Source: Prostheceraeus crozeri (Eukaryota > Platyhelminthes > Polycladida > Euryleptidae). Taken from it: a stretch of 64,000 nt of DNA. Made by a program: the position numbers and the translations under genes. Below, one piece after another: positions 41,001 through 56,000 of the stretch; the first letter of the stretch is position 1, and each line of letters begins with the position of its first letter. The stretch lies in assembly GCA_907163375.1 (NCBI GenBank), contig CAJQUW010007119.1, positions 147,950 through 211,949 of the forward strand. Direction: 5' to 3'. Under the pieces are notes generated by a model. The model searched no databases, was not told the origin of the DNA, and was given only the letters and a program-made list of their open reading frames with translations.

Positions 41001-44000
41001 ATCATCATTTGAATTCTTACTGGTTTCTTTTCAAATGAAGACGAATACATCGATGCCGCTGCAGACTCAGAACGTTCATTGTGCGAGGAGATCATTCCTT
41101 CTTCATCACTCCGCTGAAGCCAATTGAGGTGTTCTATCCTTGACTGTTGAATAAAACATTTTAAAATTGAGATAAAGACAAGACAGTTACAGATGATTAT
41201 TGAATGCCTCTTCTAAAACATGTTTTCAAGAAAATTCGAAGTTCTGTTAAAATTAATCTAACAGGAAAATAATGGGATCAATAGATAAGTCGACAACAAA
41301 GGTCTGTCGTAGTACACATTGAATATCTACAGAGAAAGACAACTATTTAGTCAATAAAAGACACCAACACCCTTGATTCCCCGACCGCACTCGCCTAACC
41401 TAGGAATCGAACCGAAGTCCGCGGTGGAGACGAGCTCGCACCTTCTTCACTGGCCCACGCTGATGGCACAAAAGGAATGCGAGTGAAGACAATAGCCATC
41501 TCCAAGTGATATCGGCAGCTTATTGTCCTATTATTGTTGACAGAATGTTACCATCATTCACGTTTTACTTCGCGGACTTCGCTTCGATTCCTGGGTCAGG
41601 CGAGGGCGGTAGGGGAATCAAGGGTCTTGGTGTCTTTTATTGACTTAATCGTTGAAATTCTATTTTGATATTCAGTAGATGGGTCATTCCACAAATAATT
41701 CAGCCTAATTTCCCTTCGCTCCTAAGGAGTAGCAGAAGGAGCGCAACCACATCTGACAAATGTTTGAAGCTCGTTTTTCGTCAACTCACTGAAAATTGAC
41801 TCTCAAATTAGCCAACGTCGCGAAATTTTAGTTGCAAAATGCATGCTGACACGCTGATGGATAAAATGATAGTGAAGCTGGATAATTTTGAAGGGAGAGT
41901 ATTGCGGAGTTGAAAAGACAAAGCAATTTTTCACATTTTTCTCATGTTTTTATGCTGTCTTTCATTCAACTTCAATGCTGACTTTGTCAAATTCGTCCGT
42001 TTATTACTTTTGCTTCCATTGATGTAAAAAGGTCTACCAGTTTTGTTATAAATTTTCAATCCATTTTAAGTACTCGAATGCCTATTACTGCACCGATTTT
42101 GAATGACTCCCAAACAACACAAAAAAGCCAAATGTGTGAATTTGGAGATTTATCAAGCCTTTAACTTGCTCTATTGTTACAAGCAAGAGGTACTCAATCT
42201 TTGAAAATAATGCAAACATGACAGCACCACTTACATGCAGCATGCGTTTTACTTATTTACTTTTCATCTGATGCATTATTTGCAAATATAACAATTCTGA
42301 AACTTACCGAAGTGGATAGATCAGGGTCAGTCAAGTCGCTCTTATCCGGAGTCGAATTAACTCTGAAATTAAAATGATATGATATTTAAACTCTATGAAT
42401 TAGCTGATGAGAATGAAGTACAACGAAACACCGCTAACGGACCATTTCTTTTAATTACAGTTTTATTACATTTTTGACAGTTCCGAAATTCTCCTCTAAC
42501 ATCAGAGGTCCGACAATCATAGCAATCATTCCTACTAATACAACCATTCACAGTTGAGCAGATTGGCATAAAGAGAATAGCGGGATTAGAAAATAAAATT
42601 ATAATTAAATATTCATTTCATTATAGTTGGTCTCCGTGGCACAGTGGTAAAGTGCTTGATCTAGCAACCTTTTGGTCCGTCCAGCCTTGAAAGTGTCATT
42701 GGCAGTTGGCAGGAAGGGCAACCGGACTAAAAGTAACACAATAATCCTGAAAAGTCAGACTATGTCGGCACCTCCAAAATCCCCAATATTGGAAAACAGT
42801 GACGCTAATGCTTCATTATTTTCGTATAGTACTATATAAATGTAGTCTATCCAGCAAGGAATGAACGATTCGCTCTAGCGAACATGAGTTTGGAAAACAT
42901 TTGCGAACAATCCAATCTTATGAACACAAGATTCTACAAGTCGCAATACGCTTAAAATGCTTTAGATTTCCGAGATGCATCCACAGGTTCCCTTGAGTTC
43001 CTTGCTTCGACATAAATTGCAAAATGTTCTAAGAATAAAGAATGTGGTAACGGGAGCCCCAGTGGAAATTCATGTCTCAAATAGAAAATGAAATGAAGAA
43101 TACATTAGGCAGATATGCTGAGGCCCAGCGGATTTCCGCGGAAGAATCTCATCCATGATTTCTCCACGAACGTCTACCGCTTCATTTGTTACCGTCGCTA
43201 CCTGCAATGCAGCGCTCCAATTGTTTCACGCATCGCCAAGGAAGGCTTACATGAAAACACTGATATCTTCAGATGTCATTGCCCTTCCTTTCAATCCTTT
43301 GGCATCTATCTATCAACTGCGCTAATTTGCAACGAGTTTTATAAGTGCATTTCTAAATTACAGTAAAGATTACACACTTAATTATACAATACTAATTAAC
43401 CGGCAATAAGAATCTCTGTGATTATTCCCAAACCTTCATTGACAATAACATCCTGTCATTAAAAGACACAAAGTGTTCATTCTGGCCATTCATGGAGCGC
43501 AGAATTTTTCGTGATGAAAACATATTCTATCATTTCTAAAAGTAGTATAAAGTGAAGCACTGAACAAATTTTTTGATGACTTTAGAATCTTTTGTAATCG
43601 AACTGTTTGGATTTTTCAGTGTGGCTACGTACGTATTAACCAGTTAAACCTACTGTCGGTCAAAATACAATTTAATGGCACAACGTCATCAAAATGTGAG
43701 AGACTTTCCTAAAAATCATATTAAAGGTCTAACGTCACTACTACCAACTGGAGGCTTGGACGATGCTGACTAAGACAAACTTTTCTGGAGCGCTGTTGTA
43801 CTTCTAAACCGAATCCCCCTCCTGACGAATTCCAATTACACTTTCGGGCTGGATCACTCGACCAAATGTTCGTAAGGACAAGCACTGTCAGAGTGCCACG
43901 GAAGTAACATTTGTGAATTCATAAATATCATGCGAATGATTAAAGGCATTATTGGTGTCATCTTGACAGCTCGTGCAATGGAAATATTTCATTTAGTCAA

Positions 44001-47000
44001 CTTGCACTAGAAAACACGAAGAGGTTGACATTTTGCTGCATGCACCAACTCAAGATAATTTAATCGACAAAAATAAATAATTTAACAAATTGGAGATCTA
44101 TTAAAATAAAAGCAGAGTCCAAACTTGAAGTACCTTAGACAGGAGTATTGCATCCTTTCTTATAGCATCTATTGAGAAAAAATCTCTCAAAAATTAAAGA
44201 ATTCAAATAAATAGCTTCTTACCCTTCATACGATAGAACTTCATTCGCCTCGTACTCAGGAACATCATCATCAGCAAGTGAATAACTGAAAGTATGATAA
44301 AGTAACAATAAACTTCCAACAGATAAAATGTCACTATCATGTCTGATAGGCATAAATAATTGCAAAGTCTTTAGATATTCACTCTCCAACATTCTCTTTG
44401 GGTTCCAACTGTTCCAACATTTATGCAAATGAAGGACAGGACGCGTGTCTTTTCACTGCCATTATCGTCCAGATAAAGTTTTACCACATTTTAGATGCTT
44501 TCAATACAAATCCTCAATTACATGATTACAGCCATGTCACCAGAACCAAGCACTTAGTTAACAATAAAATCGAGTCGTCACTGTACCGGCGATGAAACAG
44601 AATAACCCATCCGTGACCCGATGTCTCCGCTTTCATACATTCTGGGTGCCACTAGTTTAGTAGAAAGGTAGTCTGTACTTAATAATCTATCATCTCATCG
44701 TCAGGATCTCATCATCAGGGTACAAGTTGTGCTAGCACGCTAGGCATGGAGCAGTATTCACAAGCTCCCAACTCTCAGCTGATTAGGGTTAGTAACCTCT
44801 CGTGAGAGCGGTGGTGACGGACAGACTCGAACCCTGAACTTCGTGCACTTCCGCATCGAAGTGCGACTCTCAACCAAATGGACTATCCTGCCATCTGATG
44901 TTCAATTACTTAACTGTGGTTCCGGTTTCAGATTATTCGTTTACAATTTATCACAACATGCTTCAATGATGATTTTACTTTTAATTTTGAATAGCAGGGG
45001 TTCTCAAACGGCGGGTTACGACCCCAAAAGGTGGGTCGCGAGCCCGTTAGGCTTGGGTCGCGTGGTCATTAATGAATCACGTGGGTCGCGGTGAAATCAT
45101 TGGGTCAAAACGCGCAAACGGCTTTCCTTTCCATCTGCCTGTGGCTAAACGTGGCAAAGTTTTGGTTGTCTTCGTCCTCCAAACACGTAATAGAACTTCA
45201 CGAATGTGCCCCTCGGGTGTTGATTCGGATCGACGCAACATATTTATGTGAGGCTGCATTTTCCACCATGCTACTGCTGAAAAACAAACACCGTAGTCGA
45301 TTGACACACAATCACCTCAAAGACAATTTGATTGTGGCACTTAGCAGTTACGAGCCTCGCTAACAGAAACTAACGAGGAAGTGATCCTGAATTGATTCTT
45401 ATTCACCACGTTAATAGTTTTTGAGTAAGTGTAAAAAATCGCTTGTTTTAATCGCTAGTTCTTCGCTCGTTATTATTCATTGTTCGACATGACTGAATGT
45501 TGTAATTGAAACTGCGTTTTGTGGTTTGTTATTCAGAAAATATTGCATTGTTTAGCATCCGTATTTAAATTTCTAGCGAATATCAGATGAATGATAACAA
45601 TTTACACTGTTAATGTTTTATTCTCGTGGGTTGCCGCCGACACAGAAAAATTAAAAATGGGTCGCGGCGAGAAAGGCCTGAGAACCGCTGTTGTATAGGG
45701 TCAAAAAATTATTAGTATTATCGATAGATCTTGTTAATGACCCCTTCCAACAATTAAACTTTGTGAATCAACGAAGGAAACTTGTTAACAAACTTTTGCA
45801 TTACACGAATTATGATGCATAAAATTATCAACCTATATCAAACTATTGTTACGATACAATAATATTCCACTGCTTTTTTTGATGATCTTGTCAGTCCAAT
45901 TGATGGTCAAGAGCAGGAGGCTGTTACTAATGGTCATGGTGAAAAATTCACTTTCTCTCCTTTATATTTATTGACCGATGGTAAGTTAAAATAAGTATAA
46001 GCAGTAAAATGCCAACGTGATAATAAAAAATAAACAATGTGATCTCCCTATCAAAATCATCAGCAAACCTGGTCCCACTTTAGAGACATTTATTAATAAA
46101 AGAAATCGTAATAATAAGAAACACAATTCTTGTCATCTCTGCTCTCTTTTACCACAAAACTATTCTTGTGGTGACCGGCTTTTAGTTTATAAGCTGAAAT
46201 GTAATTTGTGTGATGATTTTTATATAGGTCAAACTAACCGCCCATTTACCAAACGCTATAATGAGCATAGAGGAGATTTAATCAATAAGAACAAAAGAAA
46301 TGCCCTTTACGAACACGGTATAAAAGTGCACTAGTTCAGTGACATTTCCATCTCTCACTTCGACATCGATATTATGGACAAAAGTCACAGCGCAGTGGAC
46401 TGCAGACTGACCGAAGCTCGATTGATTAAATCTCTTGCACCAGCCATTAACCGCAAATACGAGCTCTCAAATTTCTAATTACGTAGTACTTGAACTCTGT
46501 TTCTTTGCTTCCATATTTAATGTGGGTCATCAAACACGGTTGTACAGAAGTCGGCCCATCGAAGTGTCAGTGGCACGAAGTGTTGGCATTTTACTGCTTA
46601 TACTTATTTTAATTTACCATCGGTCAATAAATATAAAGGAGAGAAAGTGAATTTTTCACCATGACCATTAGATCTTGTCAGTGAAGAAGATGAAATTTCA
46701 ATTTCCATCCAGGTCTCAAAAATTAACAATGACAGTAAGACAGACGTCTCTCGATTGATACAAATTGCGTTGTGAAAACTTTTCAGTATATCGGTAAGAA
46801 ATAAAGTGACGCCATACTGACATCGGATCTCTCCTGATGGTTTTCTTTCATTCTAATAATGGTTTGCCCGATGTGGATATTGCCACAAACAAACCCAAAT
46901 TTGACAAACAATGAACAAATGTATGTAAACATCTTTATTCTTGGCTTCTTAGTATAGTCGATGAATTCATAGAAAGTCGTCGGGTCAAAAAATTGGTTTG

Positions 47001-50000
47001 ATATTGTACCTAGGGCCTCGACGCGATTTCATCTTCGTTGCGCATCATTAGGAAATTGTCCTTCAAAAAGATTCGAAATTCTGTCTTTAAAAATTTGACA
47101 TTGTGTTGACTCGCACTATAAATATACTAACCGCTGTTGCATCCACTTGTTTCTTTAAGTGTCATATTCAAACTTTCATATAGTTCGCCTCTCATAACCC
47201 TGTTGTTGTAAATACTTGCTTTTTTCACCCTCTTGCGAGGTTTGTGATGATCATTGATTAGCAATAAACTCGTTTCTACAGACATTTGTGATTTTCATAT
47301 TTGTCTCGTCCTGCCATCCGACCCATAACATGTTCCACAAACAACAACAAATGGTTACTCGTATCATAAATTCATGATACACACGTAATCATACTTTTTA
47401 CATGAGATTAACTTACACTGACGCAACGCTAATGCCTTCAGCTGTTGATTCCTTGAGCTTCTTAACTGTATATTTCTGTCTGAATTTCTGGACCGAATCA
47501 GCATAACTCATTGTCGTTCTTTTATATTGCAACTTTCGCACGAATTTCCGCTTCAGTGAGTCCTACGAAAAAACAACAAAGACAATTTCAGGAAAAGTGA
47601 CAATTGAAATGCAAACTGATAAAAACAATATTTCTGTCTATTTTCATTATGTGAAAAGTGATGTCTCCGAAGGGGACTAAATAGGTAATAGTTTTTGCTT
47701 GGTATTCATCAATATCCAATCAGATTGGAAGAAATAGGTATCACCTTTATGAAGCAATTTCTAGTGACAGAGTACTCAGGTACGCATCAACAGCGATATA
47801 GAAATAATTAATAGACTTGTTATAGTTGAGAATTCACTGCGGAAGTAACCTGTTGTCGAACGGATGAACGAGGGAAAACACCAGACAAAACCATTCCTTA
47901 ATTGGTCTGCTGGTGTTCTCAAACCCCCAAATTCTACCTGCATGGTGTTTCTGAAGAATGCCTACATCTACAAATCAAGTAGCAAGTTATTTAGTTCAGC
48001 ATCATAAACTGACTGGTCAGAGCACGAAAAGGGGCGTCTCAAAAAATTATGGGAGTGGTCATTCTGAGAAAAATCATTGGGTCTGTCAAATTAATTCATG
48101 TGCAATTCTCTCTTAATGAGCAAAAAATATAAATTGAAACAAAAAGTCATGACAGTCATCACATGTGGCTTGTCTTCCGGTGTGCCGTGTACAAGAGGTA
48201 GTGAGAAAAAGAAGCACTGCTCAAACTTTTATCATCACAAGCAACGCTAAATAATTTTGCTAGCTAGCCACATGTCATTTCAGTCTTATGATATTTTGCA
48301 ATCGTCAAAGCCCGCTTAGCTGGAATGGCAAGACATTACCGTATTTCCTCTAATATACGCCGCGGCGTTTATTTACAATCGACTACTTACAAGTGCGTCG
48401 TTAATTAGAGGTCGGCGTCTATTGAAATGTGCGATTTTCCACGTAACATTTTCCAAATTGAATAACAATAATAATTACAGACATATAACCTTTAGAGAAA
48501 ATTATCAATAAGAGCTGGAAACTCATCTAGCAGGTTTCTTGCTGCATTACCGATTTATAAATTGTCGACAAGGAGTATTGGCATCGACACAACATGGGAA
48601 TAATTTCTTGGAATTCCCGATACCTGTATCTGCAGTTTTCCTCCCATGGTCACTTGAAGGCAGGGCTCACACTCAGGTAAAACTTGAGCGTGCTGAGTTA
48701 TGAGTTTATGACATGACTCCGTGTTCGACGGTAGGTATAGCAGCAAGCAGAGACAGGAACCCCTCTCCTGATTCTGACAGCCACCATTATAGAACAACTT
48801 ATAGGCAAGGCTGTTTTCTAGAAAAGGTTGCGTGAGATGCCTTTATTGTATATGACTTATTATAAAACTACTAAATTCAATCAATTTTACAGCTGCAAAA
48901 AGGAATAGATTCCAATCAAAGAAATCGTCCGCAAAGTACAGCTGGGAAGTCTAATCGCAATAAACATGACATAGAAAAACGGCATTACAGACTACATGCA
49001 TATGTGCAATTTGAGACCGAAAGGTGATTGTTCGTCATGAGAAAACGAGAAGCCATACTTACGCATTGATGACAAGCTTGACAAAATTAAACATTGCTGG
49101 GTCATTGCTTAAAAGTAACAACGAAGGAATGACTTTTCAATCATACAGGAAGTTTTAATTAAGACTACTATATATGGTAGGCAAACGACTGCATTATAAT
49201 GGAAGTTGTTGAGGTGTCTCATTGCCTTGCGTTCCTTTGGCAGGAAGAAAGGGCATTTTCTGTATCACGGGGATGATCACTTGACTCGGTAGATAATCGT
49301 TTGGCAGCGTGTTCTACATCTAAATGTACAAATAGTTTACAGCAAGTGATCGGTTTTGAAAAAAGTTGTGTTGAATCTAGATATAGTGCTCCTTCGACAC
49401 AGAGATTCTAATGAAAATTCCTAACTTCACTGGGCGCTTATTCTAATCCTTTCTGTACATAGAATTTAGTTTGGACATTCCTGGATCACGCGATTAAAAG
49501 AAAGGAAAATGCCACTGGCTACTCAGTAATTTTGTATTCGTAACACCGATATTTCGTTTTTCGATGAGATTCACACTGACGGAAACGACAAGATTGACTA
49601 CTAATCAGACACACAGATGATCAATACACTTATGACCGATGAACATAAAATAAAAGCATGGAAGTCCCAAAACAAGAAATTAACAAAAGTCATAATACTT
49701 ATAAAAATGGTAGTGACATTTCATCCACGCACTCATACATCTGAAAGAATTCATTTTCTTTTTTTCTTCAAGAGAAAGTCTCACGGATACATTCCGCTCT
49801 TTGCATATTATTCGCCATGATATGCACTCCTCTGGTAAGGCTGCATGTTCCTCAGCGAAATGTCTGCTCACCGCTGATGCTGTGGATGTTACATGCTCTC
49901 TAAACCTTGATTTCATGGTTCTTTCAGTTTGACCGATACGTAATTCGTTGCATGTAAGACATTTTTTACAACAATTTTTCTTCAAAACATTTTTTTCACA

Positions 50001-53000
50001 ATTTTATAAGTATTATGATGTTTGATTAGCAGTCAATCCTGTCGTTTCCGTCAGCGTGAATCTCATCCCTGTTTAAGAAAGACGAAATATCGGTGTTACG
50101 AAAACAAAATTCCTGTGTCTAGCCAATGGCATTTTCCTTTTTTTGTAACTCTTTTTCCTCCTATTCTAGAGAAAGCTCCTAACCTTATGTTTTAACTGTA
50201 CAAAGCTATCAGTGATCAATGACACACAGCGACCACAAAGCTAACGATTCAAATCCAAGCACATCAAAAGTGATTACAGAAAATATATCATAACTTTACA
50301 TCCCAAACTTGACTGCAAAAACATTAGAAGAGGAAAATTAGATGTACTCATCTACATGTTTACATATTACTGCCTGTCCATAAACTATAACTCGTGAACA
50401 TTTATGGCTACATCAGAAGGTTTGAGATTGTTTTTCTTTCTGCGATGAATAAACGCCCGTTAAATACCGTCCACTGCATACTGTTCGGTCTAATTCTGAC
50501 GGTCGTATCATGCATGCGACAAAAACAATAAGAGCCTAAATCATTTTAGGATCATTCCGCAAGAAATAGTCAAGAAAAAATAAATTTTTTATCCACCATC
50601 TCAGATTTTGTTCATATTTAGTTTATAGGTAGGCATTGGTCTCATTAGAAGAACTCTACATCTGTTTGCTCAGATTCACCTTAGTTCAATAGCTACATGG
50701 TCTCAAATTTGCATATATCGCTGTGTATCGTCCATTTACTCTTCACACTCGTGTGGACAACTATTTAATCCTTCTAATCTGTGATATAGCTTCCAAAGAT
50801 ATTTGACACAATGATGTACGTGCACGTAAGTAACAAGAAGATGATGCACTAGTCAATCATAGAATAGAATAGACTTTGCAAGTGAAAGAAACAAGATTTT
50901 CTATTTTGATTGATTATTTCGCAATGTCATCATCAATCCGAAATTATGGTGTATGCACATTTCGCACACTAAAAGACGATCTTCATCGTCGCAGGCTTGA
51001 ATACGGCTTCATGTATTACCGGGCATCAGGAAAATACTAATTTACTATTCCTCGGAGTTTGCAGGATCTGGGAAAAGTTTGAAATTTCACACCATTGTAA
51101 AGTGCTTGCCAAAATAGTATGGTACCATTCCTGCTTATTTGATGACAATCTGCACATGGCACAGAATATTGGTTAGAAGATATCAGACTTCTAGTTTAAA
51201 AATCCTGTTTTAATACAGTAGACTTCGCTCATCAAAATCACATAGGGCCAAATTGAATTCATTTTATTAACTGACATACAGAGATAAATCCACCTTTTCT
51301 GGATGATTGTAATGCACAGTTGATTTTAGTGATAATGATTTAAATAAGCGGAATCTAATGTCATGGTATGTGCGAAACATAAGGCAACAAATACCAACGT
51401 TTTCTGTGTCATATTTTGCATCATGACATTTGCTAATAAAGAAAAATAATGAAGATATTAAGAGACTTGTGTAAATTGCTCATGAAATGTAATTGATCAC
51501 AACTACAGTTAACTTTCTTAAAATTGTAGCTGATTGCAACTACAAATTACATCTATATCAATGTAATCGATTGCAATTGCCAATAACTCCGTCTGCCTCA
51601 GTGCTGCGATTCTTGGCGTAGGATAAAAAAAACGCGCAAGGTCGAAAAACACGCGCACATGTATTTCCTTACAAATAAGCCAAAATGGCAACTATGATCG
51701 CTAATATTTGATTAAACGAATTTTTACAAAGCTTAAATTTGCAGATCAGATAGTAAGAGCTTTGGTATTTTTCAGGACAAGTCAAATACACACGTGCCTT
51801 AAGTGGTAGATGCATACGAGCAGTGGGCCTATAGGCTATCCATTGAGTGAGATGTTAATGAACCTAAATGATCTTTGATAGGCCATACATGTGGCTTATC
51901 TAGAAACTGCATGTAATTTGAAATTTTGATATCTTGATTTTGATATTTTAGAATTTTCTTTGACACTTTCTCTTTTATACTTCGCTGCATGACATATACT
52001 ATGCTTTGATTTCCTAATACGGTATGGCCATCATCGCAATTCGAACAACAAAAAGGATTGGAGGCGAGTGTTTCCTGTAAAATGACGAAATACCCCTACA
52101 AGAAATGAAAAAATAGAATTTCTGGTATTCGGGAAATACAAACACTCGTGTTCCATCAAGAAACATTGAACTAAGTGTGTGTTTCGAGAGGTAAGGGGTG
52201 GGGGAGACAATTCTCCAACTAAACCGGTTATTTATTAGGCCCCTAAATGAAAGAAAAGACAAGCTCAGAGAAGCTGAGAAGTGAGAATTCAACAATGAAA
52301 TTTTTTTTCATTTAGAAATAGCAACCAAAGTTTTCTATTATCAAAAATTAAAAATAGAAGTCGAAAACTTAAAAAAACGCGCAAAATGGATAAAAATGAA
52401 AAAAACACGCTTACACGCGCAAATTGTCAAAAAAACGCGCGCGCGTGTAAACACGCGCGAATCGCAACACTGGTCTGCCTTCAAATAACATTAAAATTAT
52501 TTAGAGGGGAACGAATGTCTTAACACCTATACTTAATTTAGATTTTGACAATAAGTTTCGTAGTAAATTTCTTTGAAAAAAATTGCTAGTAGTTGTCCAT
52601 CCTGTGCTCATCGAAGTATTTTAAGTTTTTAGCGCATTATCGACGATGAGAGTACAGCAATTGAAACTGCGTGCTTAATAAAAGAGCTGACCGCGAAGTA
52701 ATGCAATTACATGGATAGAAATATAATAGACCACAATCACTAATTATAGTGATTTAATCATGTAATTAATCGCAATTACAATTACAACACAGGTCTGATT
52801 AGGGGTTATATACTAAATTTAAACCGAAAGATGACATAGAGGTCCAAAGATTTAACATGAGAAAAAGCATTATCATATTGAAAGCACTTTCTTTGTTTAA
52901 CACACACTCCTAGGTAAGAGTCAATCAAAAACACTATTAAGACATTATTCTCAACTAGACAACACACGATACCAAAATACTTGTATCGAAAATTCTGAGC

Positions 53001-56000
53001 TTATATGACTCTAAATTTAGAAAATGCTTTTTAGGAACACCAGCGATTATAACGATTGATCGTTGAGGCGGAATCTCACTTTTGTGCAAAAGTTTCCTGC
53101 TACCCAGGAAACGATCTTACGATAAATTTCAATGTAGACCGTGGTCTCTTAAGTTAAAAAAATTGATCACGGTTTCGGTTTCTGCGTCCAGTGTATTGAT
53201 TCTTGATTATTGTATCTTGTATTTGTTAAGAGACTGAATACTCTCTTACTCAATTAGGGAAGAAATTAGCCTATTCAACACTTAACTTGCATGCACATCG
53301 ACAATGAATGTATTCGCATGCAAATCGACAAATAGAGCGGACAGGTGACATCAAAAGCAGCAAGAATTTCACCATTTCTTTTACTATCTTATGTATGTGT
53401 TGCTCAAATGAGGAAGAAAATGGTACTAGACTCAAGATACGTTAAGGGCGATATTCAGTACAAATAGCATAACAAAACAATTTCCCGGGAATCTCGACAT
53501 GAGTTCCCCACTTGAAAATTATCGGGAATTCCCGGAACCAAATTTCTCGGGACAAGACCCTAGGTTTGAGGCAAATGCATAATGACGACGTATTACAAAC
53601 AACGTATTTTGTTTGTTGCCAAATTCACTCACCCAGGTACCATCTTCGTCCAACAGCATAGGATAAGCCCGAGCAATTGCCTTGCCGACTTCTGCATATT
53701 GCTGCTTTGTAGGATACCTGTAATTTCTTTGTGATGAGACATACTCGTATACATAATAAGTTGAAAAATCTACTCACCAGCAGTCGTCGCAATATTGGCT
53801 GATGTCTTCCATTATCGGATTCAAAAACCCAGTGGTAAATTTTAGGCAGTTTTTAAGTTTGGAAGCCTCAGCTGGACTCCTAATTGCAAGTATCTGTCTT
53901 TTGATATCAGTACTTAGTTCTGGTAGTTTATAATTAGAAGGCCACTTCAAATTACGACTTATTTCTTGTGGATCATTCAATTTCTTCAATTTACGTTTTC
54001 CTTGTGGTTCATTCAATTTTCTCGGTAGAATTAGTTCTTGCGAGTCTTCCCTCACTATATCCATGAAAAATATTGTTAATCCTTCATTTGCACAATATTC
54101 GATTCCTTTGTCGTCTTTAATTTTTGAACCATTTTGAGCTAACATCAATAACGGATAATCAAGTGGATATCCTAATAGTTTAAGACCTGAAACAGACAGG
54201 AGCAAAACTAAATATTCATTTATGGATTGTAGTCGCACCGCCACGTTGTTTAATTACTCCTGAATTCGCATGTGCAAACAACGAGGTCGTGCCACCAGAT
54301 GGATGAGGAGCTGGCTGTATCCTAGATAATAGACAAGTTATAGGACGACGAAGATTGATTTGAGGTGCATTTTTTACAAACAAAATTCATCTGTTCATAG
54401 ATCTTGGTGAGATGCCGTAGACAAGAAAGACAAGTATTGTCTTCTTTATGCATTTTCTAGAATCAGTAACGGATTTCATAGCAAATAAGATAACATTCCT
54501 TAGAATCATGCACGTAAATAAATCGTTACGTTGGGATTAAATGCACATATTTTTGAGCAATTGATACCGACTGCTCTATATAAATATAAAATGTGAATGC
54601 ATGATCAATTTCTCAAATGTTATTGAAAGTTAGAAACCCAAGTATTTGTAAATTTTGTTTTTAGCTGATGGTCCGACATTCTTAACGACATGACAGATAT
54701 CGTCGTTGACCAAACGGCGGAAGATCATAGTCATTACAGCCATTAGCAAAAATCAAAATTCCTTTAGTTTATGATCGATTTCAATTGACGTTTAAATTAT
54801 ACTGAAGATGACGGCACTGAATCTTCAATGGGGGTATAGAAACTAAATGGACGTTCACATATTCTATTTAGCTGGGGACCACGGGTTTCCAAAGCTCAAA
54901 ATCGCCAGGGTAAAATAGTGCAAAACTTGCACCTAGATTAGATTATAAATCGAATCAATTTCCCGACGTGACTGTCTCTATCTGCGCAGAAAACAAGCAG
55001 AACCATCCATTGCAAGACCCAAAATACGCTCAACGCCGTCCAAGAATGGTGCCATACTAACGACGTGTCCCTCAATGCTAACAAAACTGTTGAGATGCTT
55101 GTCCGTGCAAGAATGGAACACAACGTTGACCATGTTTTCATTGGAAACATCCCGATTCAGCAGGTGAAATCTGCGAAACTGCTTAGAGTCATAACTGACT
55201 TTTCCATGTGTAGTCTTAGGTATAGTGTGTATAGTTTCATTGCTTTCGGTGTAGTAGAGTGTCATTGTAATTCTATTGTTTACCTCCATTATCCACTTTC
55301 CACTTATCCACTTTGTGTAGTGTCAGATATAGTTCACTTGTAATCAGTGTAGTAGCATCGTTGTATTTCCATATTTTACCTCCACTTTTCCAATTTTTAT
55401 TCATCGGTTTCCTGTTGTTTTATAATATCCATTTTTTAATTTCCTTAACCTATGGTGACCATTGTCTTATTCTATTTCCACTATCAGCATCTGTAGTCGG
55501 TACAGTATATTAGAAGTCTGTTTTGAACGTGTATACGGCAGTGTTTGGAATCTATGGTATTAGTATATCAACAGCAAGAATGAGTAGTATTACAAGTCTT
55601 AAGATTTCCATTTTTACCAGATATTGGGCCAAAGCTGATCAATTTTAATTCGTTGCCACGAGAAAGCTACATTGAGTTCTTTTAAGAACTGATTAATCCA
55701 ATGGTTACAGTAGCATTGCCTTTGTACACTTGCGGATTGGAGAACGCCATCAGTCCTCCTTAGGACTACTTTAACTAATAATTTAAATTAGTAAGCATTA
55801 TATTCTATTATAAATGGCTACTGGGATGACTTTCATCATCGTATGAGAATCACCTCATCTTCCGGGAACATGTTGAAATGTCGAAGCGCAAAGAATTTCA
55901 GCGGATACTTTGGCTATATGGCGGCTCAGACAACATGGCGGTAACCGCGAAGGCCTGATTCGACTGTATCGATCCAATATAAGGTGTGTTATGAACACGC

